Notes: generated by a model not told the origin, from the sequence alone. A stretch of 64,000 nt of DNA from JBAZMA01 sp041649995 (GCA_041649995.1 JBAZMA010000007.1:1-64000); one strand, 5' to 3'. Positions 1 to 8,075 are shown, counted from the first letter of the stretch. Program-made: numbers and translations.

Positions 1-71
1 TCACTTCGCGGGATTTCGCTGAATCCTACATTAAGGAGCTCAAAAAAAATCCCCACGATACCGTCAGCTAG
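1..71 (+). CDS. 3' end of an unidentified CDS (partial, doubtful)
   Basis: A reading frame from base 3 runs to a TAG at 69-71 and gives only 22 residues, with a charged tail ending HDTVS. Nothing can be recognised from so little. It would be convergent with the minus-strand genes and would overlap the 3' end of the probable 6S RNA in antisense. It may be the tail of a real gene that starts outside the window, or a chance open frame. Confidence 0.25.
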   Translation, partial: TSRDFAESYIKELKKNPHDTVS

Positions 72-209
72 GTGGTCTGAACCCATGATTCAGGTGGGTG
101 TCCTCTCCGGCTGCCCGCAGGCAGACTGGAAGCTGGACTCCCTTTTGATTGGTGTTGGTTCAACAATCATCAATCACCGACGAGTACCGCAGGGAAATCT
201 CTCTTCACC
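42..209 (-). ncRNA. ssrS: Probable 6S RNA (SsrS)
   Basis: Read on the minus strand, a promoter is followed by about 168 nt that fold into one long interrupted hairpin, as 6S RNA does. The closing stem pairs TTCCC and GGTAC/CGTC near the 5' end with GACG/GTATC and GGGGA near the 3' end. The apical arm pairs AGTCC with GGAC, CTTCC with GGAG and CTGCC with GGCAG around a TGCG loop. The 3' side of the central bubble holds the small CCTGAA...GGTTCAG hairpin that is typical of 6S RNAs. Transcription would end at the eight-T run at 49-42. 6S RNA mimics an open promoter and binds the housekeeping sigma-factor holoenzyme. The identification rests on hand folding; no covariance search was run. Confidence 0.7.
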
Positions 210-215
210 AAGTTG

Positions 216-244
216 ATTATACCACAGTCCCTGCGGTCAATCAA
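216..244 (-). promoter_or_regulatory. Sigma-70-type promoter of the 6S RNA gene
   Basis: On the minus strand TTGATT (244-239) and a perfect TATAAT (221-216) are separated by 17 nt. Transcription would start near 209, just before the structured RNA. There is no ORF behind it, which supports a non-coding product. Confidence 0.75.
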
Positions 245-287
245 GGTCCGGCGATGACGCCTGACGCGGGGTTTAACGAGGAAAGCC

Positions 288-2327
288 CTATCGCAGGGTC
301 AGGGAAAGCTCTTGCGTCAAAGCGTCCAGGACGGATTTATGGATAGGCGCGATCTCTTCATCCGTCAAGGTCTTATCCTCCCGGCCATAATCCAGCCCGA
401 TCGTCAAGGCAGCCTGCCCCGTCGGGAGCCCCTTGCCTTCGTAGCGCTCCGCCAACCGGATTGTTCTCAAATACCCTTGCGTCTTTTGGCGGATCAACGC
501 GCAGATGCTTTCAAAAGGCACGCGTGAAGAAACCAGAATGCTGATATCCCGGCTGATGGACGGAGTCGATGCCGGCGCGCGGAAACGCCGGGAAGGCGCA
601 AAGGCTTCAGCCGCCACGCTCAGGTCCAGCTCAAACACAAAAATATCTTTTTTGGTTTTGATGTCCCAGGCCTTTTTCACGGATTCATCCACCTGCCCCA
701 GAAATCCGGCTTTTTTATCCCCGGCAAAAATGGCGGCGCCGGCCCCTTTTCGGGAATAGGGTTCATCAGCCTCCTCAAAACGCGCATTCACGATCCCCAG
801 TTCTAAAAAAAGCCCCTCACAAATACCTTTGGCATCATAAAAATCATAGGCCCTGGCCTCTCTCGTCCAGGAAGACCGGCGATCCCCGCACAAAAGACAG
901 GCGACACAAACAGTCTCTTTCGAGGAGGCAAATATCCGTCCGACTTCAAAAATTTCAAGGTCAACGTTTCCTTTTTTCACATTATCGCTCGCGCAATGAA
1001 GAAGGTTCGGCACAAGCGTAGTCCTCAAGATGCTGAAATCCTGGCTCAAGGGATTCTTCAGGCAAAGCGCCTCCGCCGGAAGCTCAACTTTTGTCAATTC
1101 GTAATCCCGGCCGCTCAAAAGGCTGTAGGTAATGATCTCTTTTGCGCCCGCCTGCGCCAGATAATTCCGCGACCTGGATTCCAAAGCCCAGCCGATGGGT
1201 TCTTCCATGGAAAACGGCTTGATACAGGCCTGGGTCAAGGGGATCTTGTCGTATCCCCGGATTCGCGCGATCTCTTCGGTCACGTCCTCTTTGACCTTGA
1301 CGTCCTTCCGGAAAGACGGGGCCTGGATTTCCAGCCTGCCCCCGGCCTGTTTTTTCAAAACAAACCCGAGGGGCTTAAGGATGCCGGCGATGTCCCCGGC
1401 ATTGACGTCGAGGCCCAAAATTTCCCTCGCTTCTCTGGCATGATAGGGGATCCTGCTTGCGGCCGGAGAGGAATCCGATCCGGCCTTGACTGTGCCTTTG
1501 ACCTGGCCGCCGCAGAATTCCTGGATCATGCGCGTGGCTGCCTCAAGGGCCAGACGCACACCCAAAACATCAACTCCCCTTTCAAAACGATAAGAGGAAT
1601 CCGACGCCATCCCCATCCTGCGGGAACCGCGCCTGATGACAACGGGGTCAAAACACGCGCTTTCCAAAAGAATACTCGTCGTGGCCTGGGTCACTTCGCT
1701 GTCCCTGCCGCCCATGATACCCGCGCAGGCCAGGGGCTTCTGCGCGTCGGCGATCACCAGAATCTCAGGATCGAGCTTCTTCTCGCTCCCGTCGATCAGG
1801 CGCAGAATTTCACCCGCCCTGGCGCGACGCACGGAAAGAACACCGCCTGTCACCCGGGCCCAGTCGAACGCGTGCAGGGGCTGCCCGTATTCCAACAGGC
1901 AATAATTGGTGATGTCGACAATATTGTTGACGCTGCGCAGGCCCAGGGCCTCCAGCCTTTGCTTGAGCCGCTCCGCAGAAGCGCCGACCCTGACCCCTGT
2001 GATCAGGCGGCCGAAATAAAGACGGCAATCCTTTTTGTCTTCGATGGAAACTGCCGCGTCCGTCTTCCCTGAAAAAGACTTAAAAGAAGGGGCGCGAAAG
2101 GCTGTTGTCAGGGGCCGTCCGGTCATGGCAGCCACTTCCCTGGCAATTCCTCTCACCGACAGCCAATCGGGCCTGTTGGATGTCACTTCGATATCAAAAA
2201 CCCAATCGTTGCCGCAGGCCTCGCAGGCGGCAACAGCCAACCCCGCCATGCTCAGGCGGTCGGCTAAGGCCTCAGGCGCCAGCCTGATATCCACAAATTC
2301 TTTGAGCCAGTTGTATGTCACCTTCAT
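288..2327 (-). CDS. pheT: Phenylalanyl-tRNA synthetase beta subunit (short form)
   Basis: This is the beta chain of the cytoplasmic alpha2-beta2 PheRS, which charges tRNA-Phe. The 679 residues show the B1 motif SNRPDWLSVRGIARE near residue 50, the B3/B4 editing region with YGQPLHAFD and GMASDSSYRFERGVD, the B5 region RKDVKVKEDVTEEIARIRGY, and a C-terminal anticodon-binding (FDX-ACB) domain beginning near PSISRDISILV. The usual length is about 800 residues. The difference lies at the N-terminus, where the EMAP/Trbp111-like tRNA-binding domain normally inserted after residue 40 is missing. It follows pheS after about 100 nt. The start MKVTYNWLKEF matches the family N-terminus. Confidence 0.97.
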   Translation of the reverse strand: MKVTYNWLKEFVDIRLAPEALADRLSMAGLAVAACEACGNDWVFDIEVTSNRPDWLSVRGIAREVAAMTGRPLTTAFRAPSFKSFSGKTDAAVSIEDKKDCRLYFGRLITGVRVGASAERLKQRLEALGLRSVNNIVDITNYCLLEYGQPLHAFDWARVTGGVLSVRRARAGEILRLIDGSEKKLDPEILVIADAQKPLACAGIMGGRDSEVTQATTSILLESACFDPVVIRRGSRRMGMASDSSYRFERGVDVLGVRLALEAATRMIQEFCGGQVKGTVKAGSDSSPAASRIPYHAREAREILGLDVNAGDIAGILKPLGFVLKKQAGGRLEIQAPSFRKDVKVKEDVTEEIARIRGYDKIPLTQACIKPFSMEEPIGWALESRSRNYLAQAGAKEIITYSLLSGRDYELTKVELPAEALCLKNPLSQDFSILRTTLVPNLLHCASDNVKKGNVDLEIFEVGRIFASSKETVCVACLLCGDRRSSWTREARAYDFYDAKGICEGLFLELGIVNARFEEADEPYSRKGAGAAIFAGDKKAGFLGQVDESVKKAWDIKTKKDIFVFELDLSVAAEAFAPSRRFRAPASTPSISRDISILVSSRVPFESICALIRQKTQGYLRTIRLAERYEGKGLPTGQAALTIGLDYGREDKTLTDEEIAPIHKSVLDALTQELSLTLR

Positions 2328-2429
2328 TTTGAAATCCTCGACGCAGACTTTCGTGGATTTAACGCGGTTACGCCTCTTGATCCGCGACCATCTGCGCGTG
2401 ATCAGCGATCCTCTGCGTTAAAAAAATTC
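2328..2429 (-). repeat. Quasi-repetitive pheS-pheT spacer
   Basis: The 102-nt spacer contains degenerate short repeats: AACGCAGAGGATCGCTGATC, ACGCGCAGATGGTCGCGGATC and AACCGCGTTAAATCCACG when read on the minus strand. The style resembles dispersed CGCAGAG-type intergenic repeats seen in many genomes, but dispersal cannot be tested in one window. No promoter or terminator is evident. The segment is probably transcribed as part of pheST mRNA. Confidence 0.4.
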
Positions 2430-3467
2430 TCAAAACTGCTCCAGAAACCGGATGTCGTTCTCGAAAAACATGCGGATATCGTGGATGCCGAATTTCAGCA
2501 TGGCGATGCGCTCAACGCCCATGCCGAAGGCAAAACCCCGCCACTCGCCCGGCTTGAGCCCTGCCGCCTTAAAGACGTGCGGATGCACCATGCCGCAGCC
2601 CAAAATCTCCAGCCAACCGCTTTTTTTGCAAACCGAACAGCCGCTCCCGGAACAGGCAAAGCAGGAAATATCCACTTCCGCCGAAGGTTCGGTGAAAGGA
2701 AAAAAGCTGGGGCGAAAACGCATCCGTGTCTTGGCGCCGAACATCTCCCTGGCGAAAGCGATCAGGAGGCCTTTCAAATCCGAAAAGCGGATGTCCTTGT
2801 CCACGGCAATGCCTTCCACTTGATGGAACATGAACGAATGCGAAGCGTCCGCGGCATCCGGACGAAAAACGCGGCCCGGAACCACGACGGCCATGGGAGG
2901 AGGACATGTTTTTAAAGCGCGGATCTGCGCCGGAGAAGTGTGGCTGCGCAACAACCGGTTGCCCGCGGAATGTCCTGTCGCGCCCGCCTGTTCAACATAA
3001 AATGTGTCGAAGGCGTCCCGGGAAGGATGATCCGGCGGGATATTCAACGCCTCGAAATTATTGAATTCTGTTTCCACCTCAGGCCCTTTGAAAACTTTAA
3101 AACCCAGGCGCGTAAACACAGAACAGATCTCTTCCTGGACCTGCGTCAAGGGATGAAGACGGCCCTTAAGCGGTCTTTTCCCGGGCAGGGTAATGTCCAA
3201 ACCGTCGGCTGCCCGTGTGCCGGGCGCCTCCAGGGCCTCCTGTCTTTGCGCCAGAAGCCCTTCGATCTGCTGTTTGCAGGCATTCACATCCGCGCCGAAC
3301 GTCCTGCGCTCCTGCGCTGCCAGGCCTGGAATCCTGGCCATGAGCCCGGCGATAGCGCCTTTACGGCCCAGGTATTTGACCCTTAAGGCCTCCAGAGACG
3401 GCCTGTCGCAGGCCCGCCCTATATCTTCTTTCGCCTCGCCAAGAAGGCGTGAACAATCATCAGACAT
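2430..3467 (-). CDS. pheS: Phenylalanyl-tRNA synthetase alpha subunit
   Basis: This is the catalytic alpha chain of PheRS. It has the N-terminal coiled-coil segment ending in SLEALRVKYLGRKG, then class II aminoacyl-tRNA synthetase motifs: LLRSHTSPAQIRAL, motif 2 around GRVFRPDAADASHSFMFHQ, the substrate-pocket stretch RFRPSFFPFTEPSAEVD, and motif 3 GFAFGMGVERIAMLKFGI. Its 345 residues are normal for the family. The start at 3467 has GGGAG seven bases upstream and overlaps the 3' end of the upstream gene by 49 nt, which suggests co-translation. A CxGSGCxxC cluster (CSGSGCSVC) precedes motif 3, as in other bacterial PheS. Confidence 0.97.
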   Translation of the reverse strand: MSDDCSRLLGEAKEDIGRACDRPSLEALRVKYLGRKGAIAGLMARIPGLAAQERRTFGADVNACKQQIEGLLAQRQEALEAPGTRAADGLDITLPGKRPLKGRLHPLTQVQEEICSVFTRLGFKVFKGPEVETEFNNFEALNIPPDHPSRDAFDTFYVEQAGATGHSAGNRLLRSHTSPAQIRALKTCPPPMAVVVPGRVFRPDAADASHSFMFHQVEGIAVDKDIRFSDLKGLLIAFAREMFGAKTRMRFRPSFFPFTEPSAEVDISCFACSGSGCSVCKKSGWLEILGCGMVHPHVFKAAGLKPGEWRGFAFGMGVERIAMLKFGIHDIRMFFENDIRFLEQF

Positions 3468-3904
3468 ATCAAGACTCCCAGTGATACTGCGGACATGACT
3501 ATTTTTGCGGTGCCGAGGTATTCCGGAAGCGCGGCGCCCGGAGACTCAAGCATCACATATTTCGCGTGAATGTCCAAAGCCCCTCCATGTTCGGGGCAGC
3601 TGCGATGGAATGTTCCTATGACGGCGACCACGTCGCCCTTCCGGCCGTAGCCTCCGGTTCGCCGGATATCCCCAAGCAGGGATTTAGGAATCCAGCAGCT
3701 GATCGCGTTCTTGCCGTCATGCAGACTGATCCAGGAAAAATCCCCGCGGGGCAGGATGGGACCGACAGCCTCGCCCGTATAGGAAACCGTTGAACCGTCA
3801 AACATGGCGGCTTCGCTGATCAGATTTTCAGACGCAAAAGCAAAAACGGGAACCGCGGAAAAAAAACAGCAAAAAATGACCAGGACCATCCCCTTCTTCA
3901 TCAT
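3419..3904 (-). CDS. Exported, membrane-anchored OB-fold-like protein
   Basis: This 161-residue protein has an N-terminal signal peptide (VLVIFCCFFSAVPVFAFA). A compact beta-rich core follows, with VSYTGEAVGPI near residue 40 and GDVVAVIGTFH near residue 90, which reads like a small OB fold. The C-terminal membrane helix (IVMSAVSLGVLICLMIVHAFL) is followed by a basic tail, ARRKKI, so the core should lie outside the inner membrane. The start overlaps the trkH stop in an ATGA arrangement, so the two are translationally coupled. No function is recognised; a role in the envelope near the K+ transporter is only positional inference. Confidence 0.8.
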   Translation of the reverse strand: MMKKGMVLVIFCCFFSAVPVFAFASENLISEAAMFDGSTVSYTGEAVGPILPRGDFSWISLHDGKNAISCWIPKSLLGDIRRTGGYGRKGDVVAVIGTFHRSCPEHGGALDIHAKYVMLESPGAALPEYLGTAKIVMSAVSLGVLICLMIVHAFLARRKKI

Positions 3905-5412
3905 TTACCCCTGAAGTAAGAAATAATGAAACCGCCCAAAACCAGGATAGAGAAAAATTCCAGACGCCCCGCCCACATCTGAAGGATATACACAATTTTC
4001 AAAAAAACGGGCATGGAGGCCTGTGTGATGCCGCAGGACAAACCCACGTTTCCGGCGGCCGACGTCGATTCAAACAACGCCTGCAGAAAAGGGTATCCCG
4101 CGAAGCATCCTGCCAGGGCGCCGAAAATATAAAGGCTGATATAGGCGATCGTGATCAGGGCGGCGGACCTCACGAGCCTGTCTTCCAAAAAAAGGTCCCT
4201 CAAGTGCCGAAAGCGCGTGGTGACGACCGAGGAGTCCGAGATCATGAAACGCTTGATGTCCTCCCTGAAGGCCTTCAGGATAATGCCGAGCCGCAGCATT
4301 TTGATGCCGCCTGTCGTCGAACAAACGCTGACGCCCAGCCCCATGGCCAGGATGATGCCGAACAGGGCCAAAGGGTCCCACTCCGTCAAAAACTGGGGCG
4401 AATAGATCGTCTGAAAACCCGTCCCTGTGTGCGCGGAAAACATCTGATACATACCCTTGCGCATCAGGACAAAAGGTCCCTTGTAAATCCCCCATTTGGC
4501 CAGGCCAAGGGCGACCAAAACGGCGGTCGCTGTCAGCGTCATGAAAAAAGTCCTGATCTCGATATCTCTGATCATTTCCCGCCTGTGACCTGTCCACACC
4601 GCGTAATGGAGTTTAAAATTCAGGGAACCCCAGATCATGATAATCAGGGTGATGAGTTCAAAAAGGGGTGATTGATAATAGAGCACGCTCTGGGACATGG
4701 GCGTAAAGCCGCCCGTGTCGAAGGCCGCGACAAAAATACAAAAACCGTGGAACAGGGCCTCAGGCGCCGGAAGCCCGACGGAAAAATAAGCGCAAAGGGA
4801 AAGCAGGAGCGTGCCGAGGCACAAATAGACAAGACTTACGAACCATATGAATTTCGCCGTCTCCACGACATTGGGAAGGATCTGTTCGTCGCGCGCCTCG
4901 CCCACATAAAGGCGAAAAGCGCCGGGGCCGCCTTTGACCAGAAAAGACAACGCGACCACGACAATGCCCTGGCCTCCCAAAAACTGCAGAAAATGCCTCC
5001 AGAGGTTGGCGCCGTGAGAAAGATGGTCGAGGTTCTGGACAAGGCTTAAGCCCGTGGTCGCGAGGCCGGACATGGATTCAAAACAGGCGTCCAGATAAGA
5101 CTTCCAGTGCCCGCTCAAATGCAGGGGCACGGCGCCCAGAAACATGCAGACCAGCCAGGCCATAGACACAACGACCATTCCGTGCATCCAGGTGACGTCG
5201 ACGTCGCGTTCGACGCGGGCGCCGACAACCAGAATGAACCCGACGGACAGGGACACAAAAAGACCTATGGCAAAATCGAAAACGGGAACCAGTTCTCCGT
5301 AGGCCAGCGAAACCAGGAGGGGGAGGGCCATCATGAGCCCGAATCCCAGGACGATCTTTCCCAGGAAAAAAAGAATGATGCGCAGATCCAGGACTTGCGG
5401 TTTGAGAATCAT
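3901..5412 (-). CDS. trkH: Trk potassium uptake system, membrane subunit TrkH
   Basis: This is the channel-like K+ translocating subunit of the Trk/Ktr family. The 503-residue protein is strongly hydrophobic with about ten membrane segments. It has four diverged pore loops; MSGLATTGLSL and AAFDTGGFTPMS carry two selectivity-filter-type TTG/TGG motifs, with further ones at SAHTGTGFQT and STSAAGNVGLSCG. The start MILKPQVLDL at 5412 is chosen because its ATG overlaps the stop of the 41-aa gene upstream (ATGA); an in-frame ATG 27 nt further upstream would overlap that gene more. It forms a coupled block with two TrkA-like regulators and the small membrane protein. Confidence 0.93.
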   Translation of the reverse strand: MILKPQVLDLRIILFFLGKIVLGFGLMMALPLLVSLAYGELVPVFDFAIGLFVSLSVGFILVVGARVERDVDVTWMHGMVVVSMAWLVCMFLGAVPLHLSGHWKSYLDACFESMSGLATTGLSLVQNLDHLSHGANLWRHFLQFLGGQGIVVVALSFLVKGGPGAFRLYVGEARDEQILPNVVETAKFIWFVSLVYLCLGTLLLSLCAYFSVGLPAPEALFHGFCIFVAAFDTGGFTPMSQSVLYYQSPLFELITLIIMIWGSLNFKLHYAVWTGHRREMIRDIEIRTFFMTLTATAVLVALGLAKWGIYKGPFVLMRKGMYQMFSAHTGTGFQTIYSPQFLTEWDPLALFGIILAMGLGVSVCSTTGGIKMLRLGIILKAFREDIKRFMISDSSVVTTRFRHLRDLFLEDRLVRSAALITIAYISLYIFGALAGCFAGYPFLQALFESTSAAGNVGLSCGITQASMPVFLKIVYILQMWAGRLEFFSILVLGGFIISYFRGK

Positions 5413-5534
5413 CGATAAAGGAAAGAAGCGGCCAGGCAAAGCGCCCCTGTCCAGACGATCAAGACCAGGCCGAAAAAAATTTCATAACAAATGCCCGAGA
5501 CGATGTGGAACGCGTTGCGCAGGCGGATGTTCAT
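5409..5534 (-). CDS. 41-aa single-span membrane protein between trkA and trkH
   Basis: This short reading frame encodes MNIRLRNAFHIV... with one membrane helix (FGLVLIVWTGALCLAASFLY) and a final YR. Its ATG overlaps the trkA stop (CGATGA) and its TGA overlaps the trkH ATG (CGATGATT). Overlap at both ends strongly implies that it is translated. By analogy with KdpF, a small hydrophobic subunit of another K+ transporter, it could be an accessory or stabilising subunit of Trk; this is inference. No family is recognised. Confidence 0.7.
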   Translation of the reverse strand: MNIRLRNAFHIVSGICYEIFFGLVLIVWTGALCLAASFLYR

Positions 5535-6196
5535 CGCAGATCTCCGATCAGGGCCTTCAAAAGCTGCTGCTCGTTTTCAATGAGGGTCAGGGCGATAATA
5601 TCGTCCCCCGGCTCAAGCACGGTGTTGCCCTTGGGCACGACGACCTCGTCTTTGCGGATGATGGAAACAAGCACGGAGTCCGGCGGCAGAACGAGCTCAT
5701 TCAAATTTTTGTGTATGGCGGGCGATTCGTCCGTCAGGTCCACCCTGACGATCGCCAGCTTTCCTCTTTTGAAACTCATGAGGTTGACGAAATCGGTGAA
5801 AGACACCTCTTCTTCAATGATCTTGGCGATGATCTTGGTCGCGTCGATCGGGATATCCACGCCCAGCTCGCTGAAGGTGTGTTCATTGGCCGGATCATTG
5901 ATGCGCGCGACGGTGCGTCTGACGCTGTACTTTTCCTTGGCCAGCTGACAAATGACCAGGTTATCCTCGTCGTCTCCGGTCACCGCGGCCAAAACATCGG
6001 CGCGCTCAATATGCGCTTCCTGCAGGTATCTCAATTCGCAGGCATCGCCGTTGATGATGATCATGTTGGGCGTTTCCGCCAGCTTGCGGCAGCGTTCGGC
6101 GTCCTTCTCTATGATAACGACCGTGTGCCTGTCTTCCAGAAGACGCTGGGCCAGGAAGTGCCCTACCTTTCCGGCACCCGCGACGATGATATACAT
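5531..6196 (-). CDS. trkA: Trk potassium uptake regulator TrkA (first copy)
   Basis: This is a cytoplasmic gating-ring subunit for TrkH. Its 221 residues comprise an RCK_N Rossmann fold beginning MYIIVAGAGKVGHFLAQRL (GxGxxG nucleotide-binding loop, acidic residue after the second strand in VVIIEKD) and an RCK_C domain beginning near KRGKLAIVRVDLTDE. Single-ring TrkA proteins of about 220 residues normally assemble as oligomers. The stop overlaps the start of the 41-aa membrane protein, and a second TrkA-like gene lies 19 nt upstream. Confidence 0.92.
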   Translation of the reverse strand: MYIIVAGAGKVGHFLAQRLLEDRHTVVIIEKDAERCRKLAETPNMIIINGDACELRYLQEAHIERADVLAAVTGDDEDNLVICQLAKEKYSVRRTVARINDPANEHTFSELGVDIPIDATKIIAKIIEEEVSFTDFVNLMSFKRGKLAIVRVDLTDESPAIHKNLNELVLPPDSVLVSIIRKDEVVVPKGNTVLEPGDDIIALTLIENEQQLLKALIGDLR

Positions 6197-6215
6197 GAAC
6201 AGACCTTTCTACGCT

Positions 6216-6878
6216 CTATTGCGCTCCGAATATCTTTTTGATCTTATCAATAGCGCTGATGCGCACGATGCCGTAAATCTTATCGCCCAATTCCAGATAT
6301 GTGTCCGGCAAAGGGACCAGGATGTCCTGTCCGTGCTGGTCGCATTTCTTCACAATCGTGCAGATGATGAATTCATTGGCGATGGCGGCCTCGGAGGCCG
6401 TCTTGCCGGCCATCTTATCGTTCACGTTCAATTCGATGACGCCTAAATCGCCCGTTTCGATCAAAAAACTCGAGAGCCTTTTGTCGAGCAGTTTGTCGCG
6501 GATCATGGAGGCGAAAAGGACCGTTCCGCTCAAAATCTCCAGGCCCAGCGTTTCATAGATGTGGGCCCTGGCAGAATCGTAAACGCGGGCGATTACGCGC
6601 GGGACATGGAATATCTTCTTGGCCACCTGAGAGGCCATGATGTTGGTGTTGTCCCCGTTCGTCAGGCTGCAAAAGGCGTCCGCCTTTTCGATGCCGGCCT
6701 GGCGCAGGACATCGAGCTCGAATCCGTTGCCCAGAAGGGTCAGGCCGTTGAAAGACGACTCCAGCCTCTTGAAGGATTCCGGATTCTTGTCCACGACGAC
6801 CACGTTATGGCCTTCCTCGGAAAGCAGGGAAGCGACCTGGGCCCCCACACGACCGCACCCGACGATCACGACATACAT
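6216..6878 (-). CDS. TrkA-family protein (second copy)
   Basis: This 220-residue paralogue has the same RCK_N plus RCK_C layout: YVVIVGCGRVGAQVASLL with GCGRVG, the acidic VVVVDKNPES, and a C-terminal domain from about residue 135. AAGGAG lies five bases before the ATG at 6878. A GTG two codons earlier would abut that SD directly, so the ATG is preferred. Two separate single-domain TrkA genes beside one TrkH suggest a hetero-oligomeric gating ring, like the two-domain TrkA of enterobacteria split into two polypeptides. Confidence 0.9.
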   Translation of the reverse strand: MYVVIVGCGRVGAQVASLLSEEGHNVVVVDKNPESFKRLESSFNGLTLLGNGFELDVLRQAGIEKADAFCSLTNGDNTNIMASQVAKKIFHVPRVIARVYDSARAHIYETLGLEILSGTVLFASMIRDKLLDKRLSSFLIETGDLGVIELNVNDKMAGKTASEAAIANEFIICTIVKKCDQHGQDILVPLPDTYLELGDKIYGIVRISAIDKIKKIFGAQ

Positions 6879-6933
6879 TTTCACTCCTTAAAATCCCAGA
6901 TCCGCGATTCGATTCCCGCGGGGAATTTATTTT

Positions 6934-7287
6934 TTAAGATTTCGCCCCTGCTGTTTCGACCAGCTTCAAAAAAGCCGCTGTGTCATTGACGGCCATTTCC
7001 GCGATGATCTTCCTGTCCAGCGTCACGTTGGCCTTCTTAAGTCCGTTCATCAGCAGAGAATACGTGGTTCCTGACTGGCGGCACGCCGCGTTGATCCTGG
7101 CGATCCACAAAGACCGGATCTCTCTTTTTTTGACCCTGCGGTCACGCGTGGCGTAACCCCTGGCCCGGTCCACGGCTTCCTTGGCCATACGGTATCTGCG
7201 GGAACGGTCCCCCTGGCGGCCCTTGGCCTCCTTCATGATCTTTTTCTTACGGGCCCTGGTGGCCACGTTGTGCTTGACTCTAGCCAT
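6934..7287 (-). CDS. rplT: 50S ribosomal protein L20
   Basis: L20 is a large-subunit protein that binds 23S rRNA and is needed for early assembly. The 117-residue, highly basic sequence MARVKHNVATRARKKKIMKE is diagnostic; DRRVKKREIRSLWIARINAA and the C-terminal LDRKIIAEMAVND are also conserved. The start overlaps the rpmI stop by 8 nt. In many bacteria L20 represses its own operon, but no operator-like structure was identified here. Confidence 0.97.
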   Translation of the reverse strand: MARVKHNVATRARKKKIMKEAKGRQGDRSRRYRMAKEAVDRARGYATRDRRVKKREIRSLWIARINAACRQSGTTYSLLMNGLKKANVTLDRKIIAEMAVNDTAAFLKLVETAGAKS

Positions 7288-7471
7288 ATGGCAACATCCT
7301 CCTTATACGCCGGGTCTCGGTCTTGCTCACCAATGCGAGCTTTCTGAGATGCCGCTTGCGCTTGCTGGTCTTCTTGGTCAATATGTGCCCTTTGAACGCC
7401 CGGGATCTTTTGTATTTCCCTTTGGCCGTCCGTTTGATTCTCTTGGCAACGGATTTATTCGTTTTCAGCAT
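7280..7471 (-). CDS. rpmI: 50S ribosomal protein L35
   Basis: This 63-residue L35 begins MLKTNKSVAKRIKRTAKGK and contains the conserved GKYKRSRAFKGHILTKKTSKRK stretch (split here: GKYKRSRAF, HILTKKTSKRKR). The start at 7471 is chosen because GGGAGGG sits just upstream and family members begin at this point; an in-frame start 33 nt upstream would add an unconserved leader. It lies between infC and rplT as in most bacteria. Confidence 0.95.
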   Translation of the reverse strand: MLKTNKSVAKRIKRTAKGKYKRSRAFKGHILTKKTSKRKRHLRKLALVSKTETRRIRRMLPYG

Positions 7472-7556
7472 AACCCTCCCTCTTCTTTCCACTGATCGAA
7501 GCAAAAAAAGTCCCGGTCACCCCCGGTCCTCTCCTCATTCTTCTAAGATCGGCCCT

Positions 7557-8063
7557 CTATTTTGGGGCCACAACCATTGTAATGAAACGGCCTTCCAGGG
7601 TCGGAGAATGTTCCACCGTGCCCGCGTTCTGCGCGTCCTGGATAAAACGGTCGACGACGCGCCGGCCGATGTCCTTGTGCGCCATTTCGCGGCCGCGGAA
7701 CATGAGGGTCACCTTGACCTTATTGCCCTCTTTCAAAAACTCAAGCATGTGCTTGAGCTTGATGTGATAGTCATGCTCTTCGATATTCGGCTTGACCCTG
7801 ATCTCCTTGATCTGGAAGTGTTTCTGGTGTTTTTTAGCTTCGCGCTCCCGCTTTTCCTGCTCATATTTATACTTGCTGAAATCCATGATGCGGCAGACCG
7901 GCGGCTTGACCTGGGGCGCGACTTCGACCAAATCCAGTTCGTATTTGGCCGCCAGGTCCAAACCCGTCCTGACGGACACAACGCCCAGCTGTTCGCTTTC
8001 GGGGCCGATGACGCGAATTTCGGGAGAGCGGATCTTTTCGTTGACTCGGACAAACTTTTTAAT
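7557..8063 (-). CDS. infC: Translation initiation factor IF-3 with AUU start codon
   Basis: IF-3 binds the 30S subunit and discriminates against non-standard start codons. The protein has the N-domain (VNEKIRSPEIRVIGPESEQ, then KPPVCRIMDFSKYKYE), the linker and the C-domain (IKEIRVKPNIEEHDYHIK, GREMAHKDIG), 168 residues in all. The only suitable start is ATT at 8063: it lies five bases after a perfect AGGAGGT and gives the conserved N-terminus IKKFVRVNEKI. A GTG start at 7979 would cut off the conserved N-terminus. A rare AUU start is the classical device by which IF-3 represses its own translation. Confidence 0.95.
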   Translation of the reverse strand: MKKFVRVNEKIRSPEIRVIGPESEQLGVVSVRTGLDLAAKYELDLVEVAPQVKPPVCRIMDFSKYKYEQEKREREAKKHQKHFQIKEIRVKPNIEEHDYHIKLKHMLEFLKEGNKVKVTLMFRGREMAHKDIGRRVVDRFIQDAQNAGTVEHSPTLEGRFITMVVAPK

Positions 8064-8075
8064 GCGGCACCTCCT
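8061..8075 (-). promoter_or_regulatory. infC ribosome binding site and AUU start
   Basis: On the minus strand AGGAGGT (8075-8069) is followed by five bases and ATT (8063-8061). A very strong Shine-Dalgarno sequence paired with the poorest class of start codon is the signature of IF-3 autoregulation. Confidence 0.85.

Noticed and set aside
996..2072. Long plus-strand frame (358 codons) opposite pheT
   Set aside because: It is a shadow of pheT's codon pattern; it has no recognisable domain, while the minus strand is unmistakably PheT.
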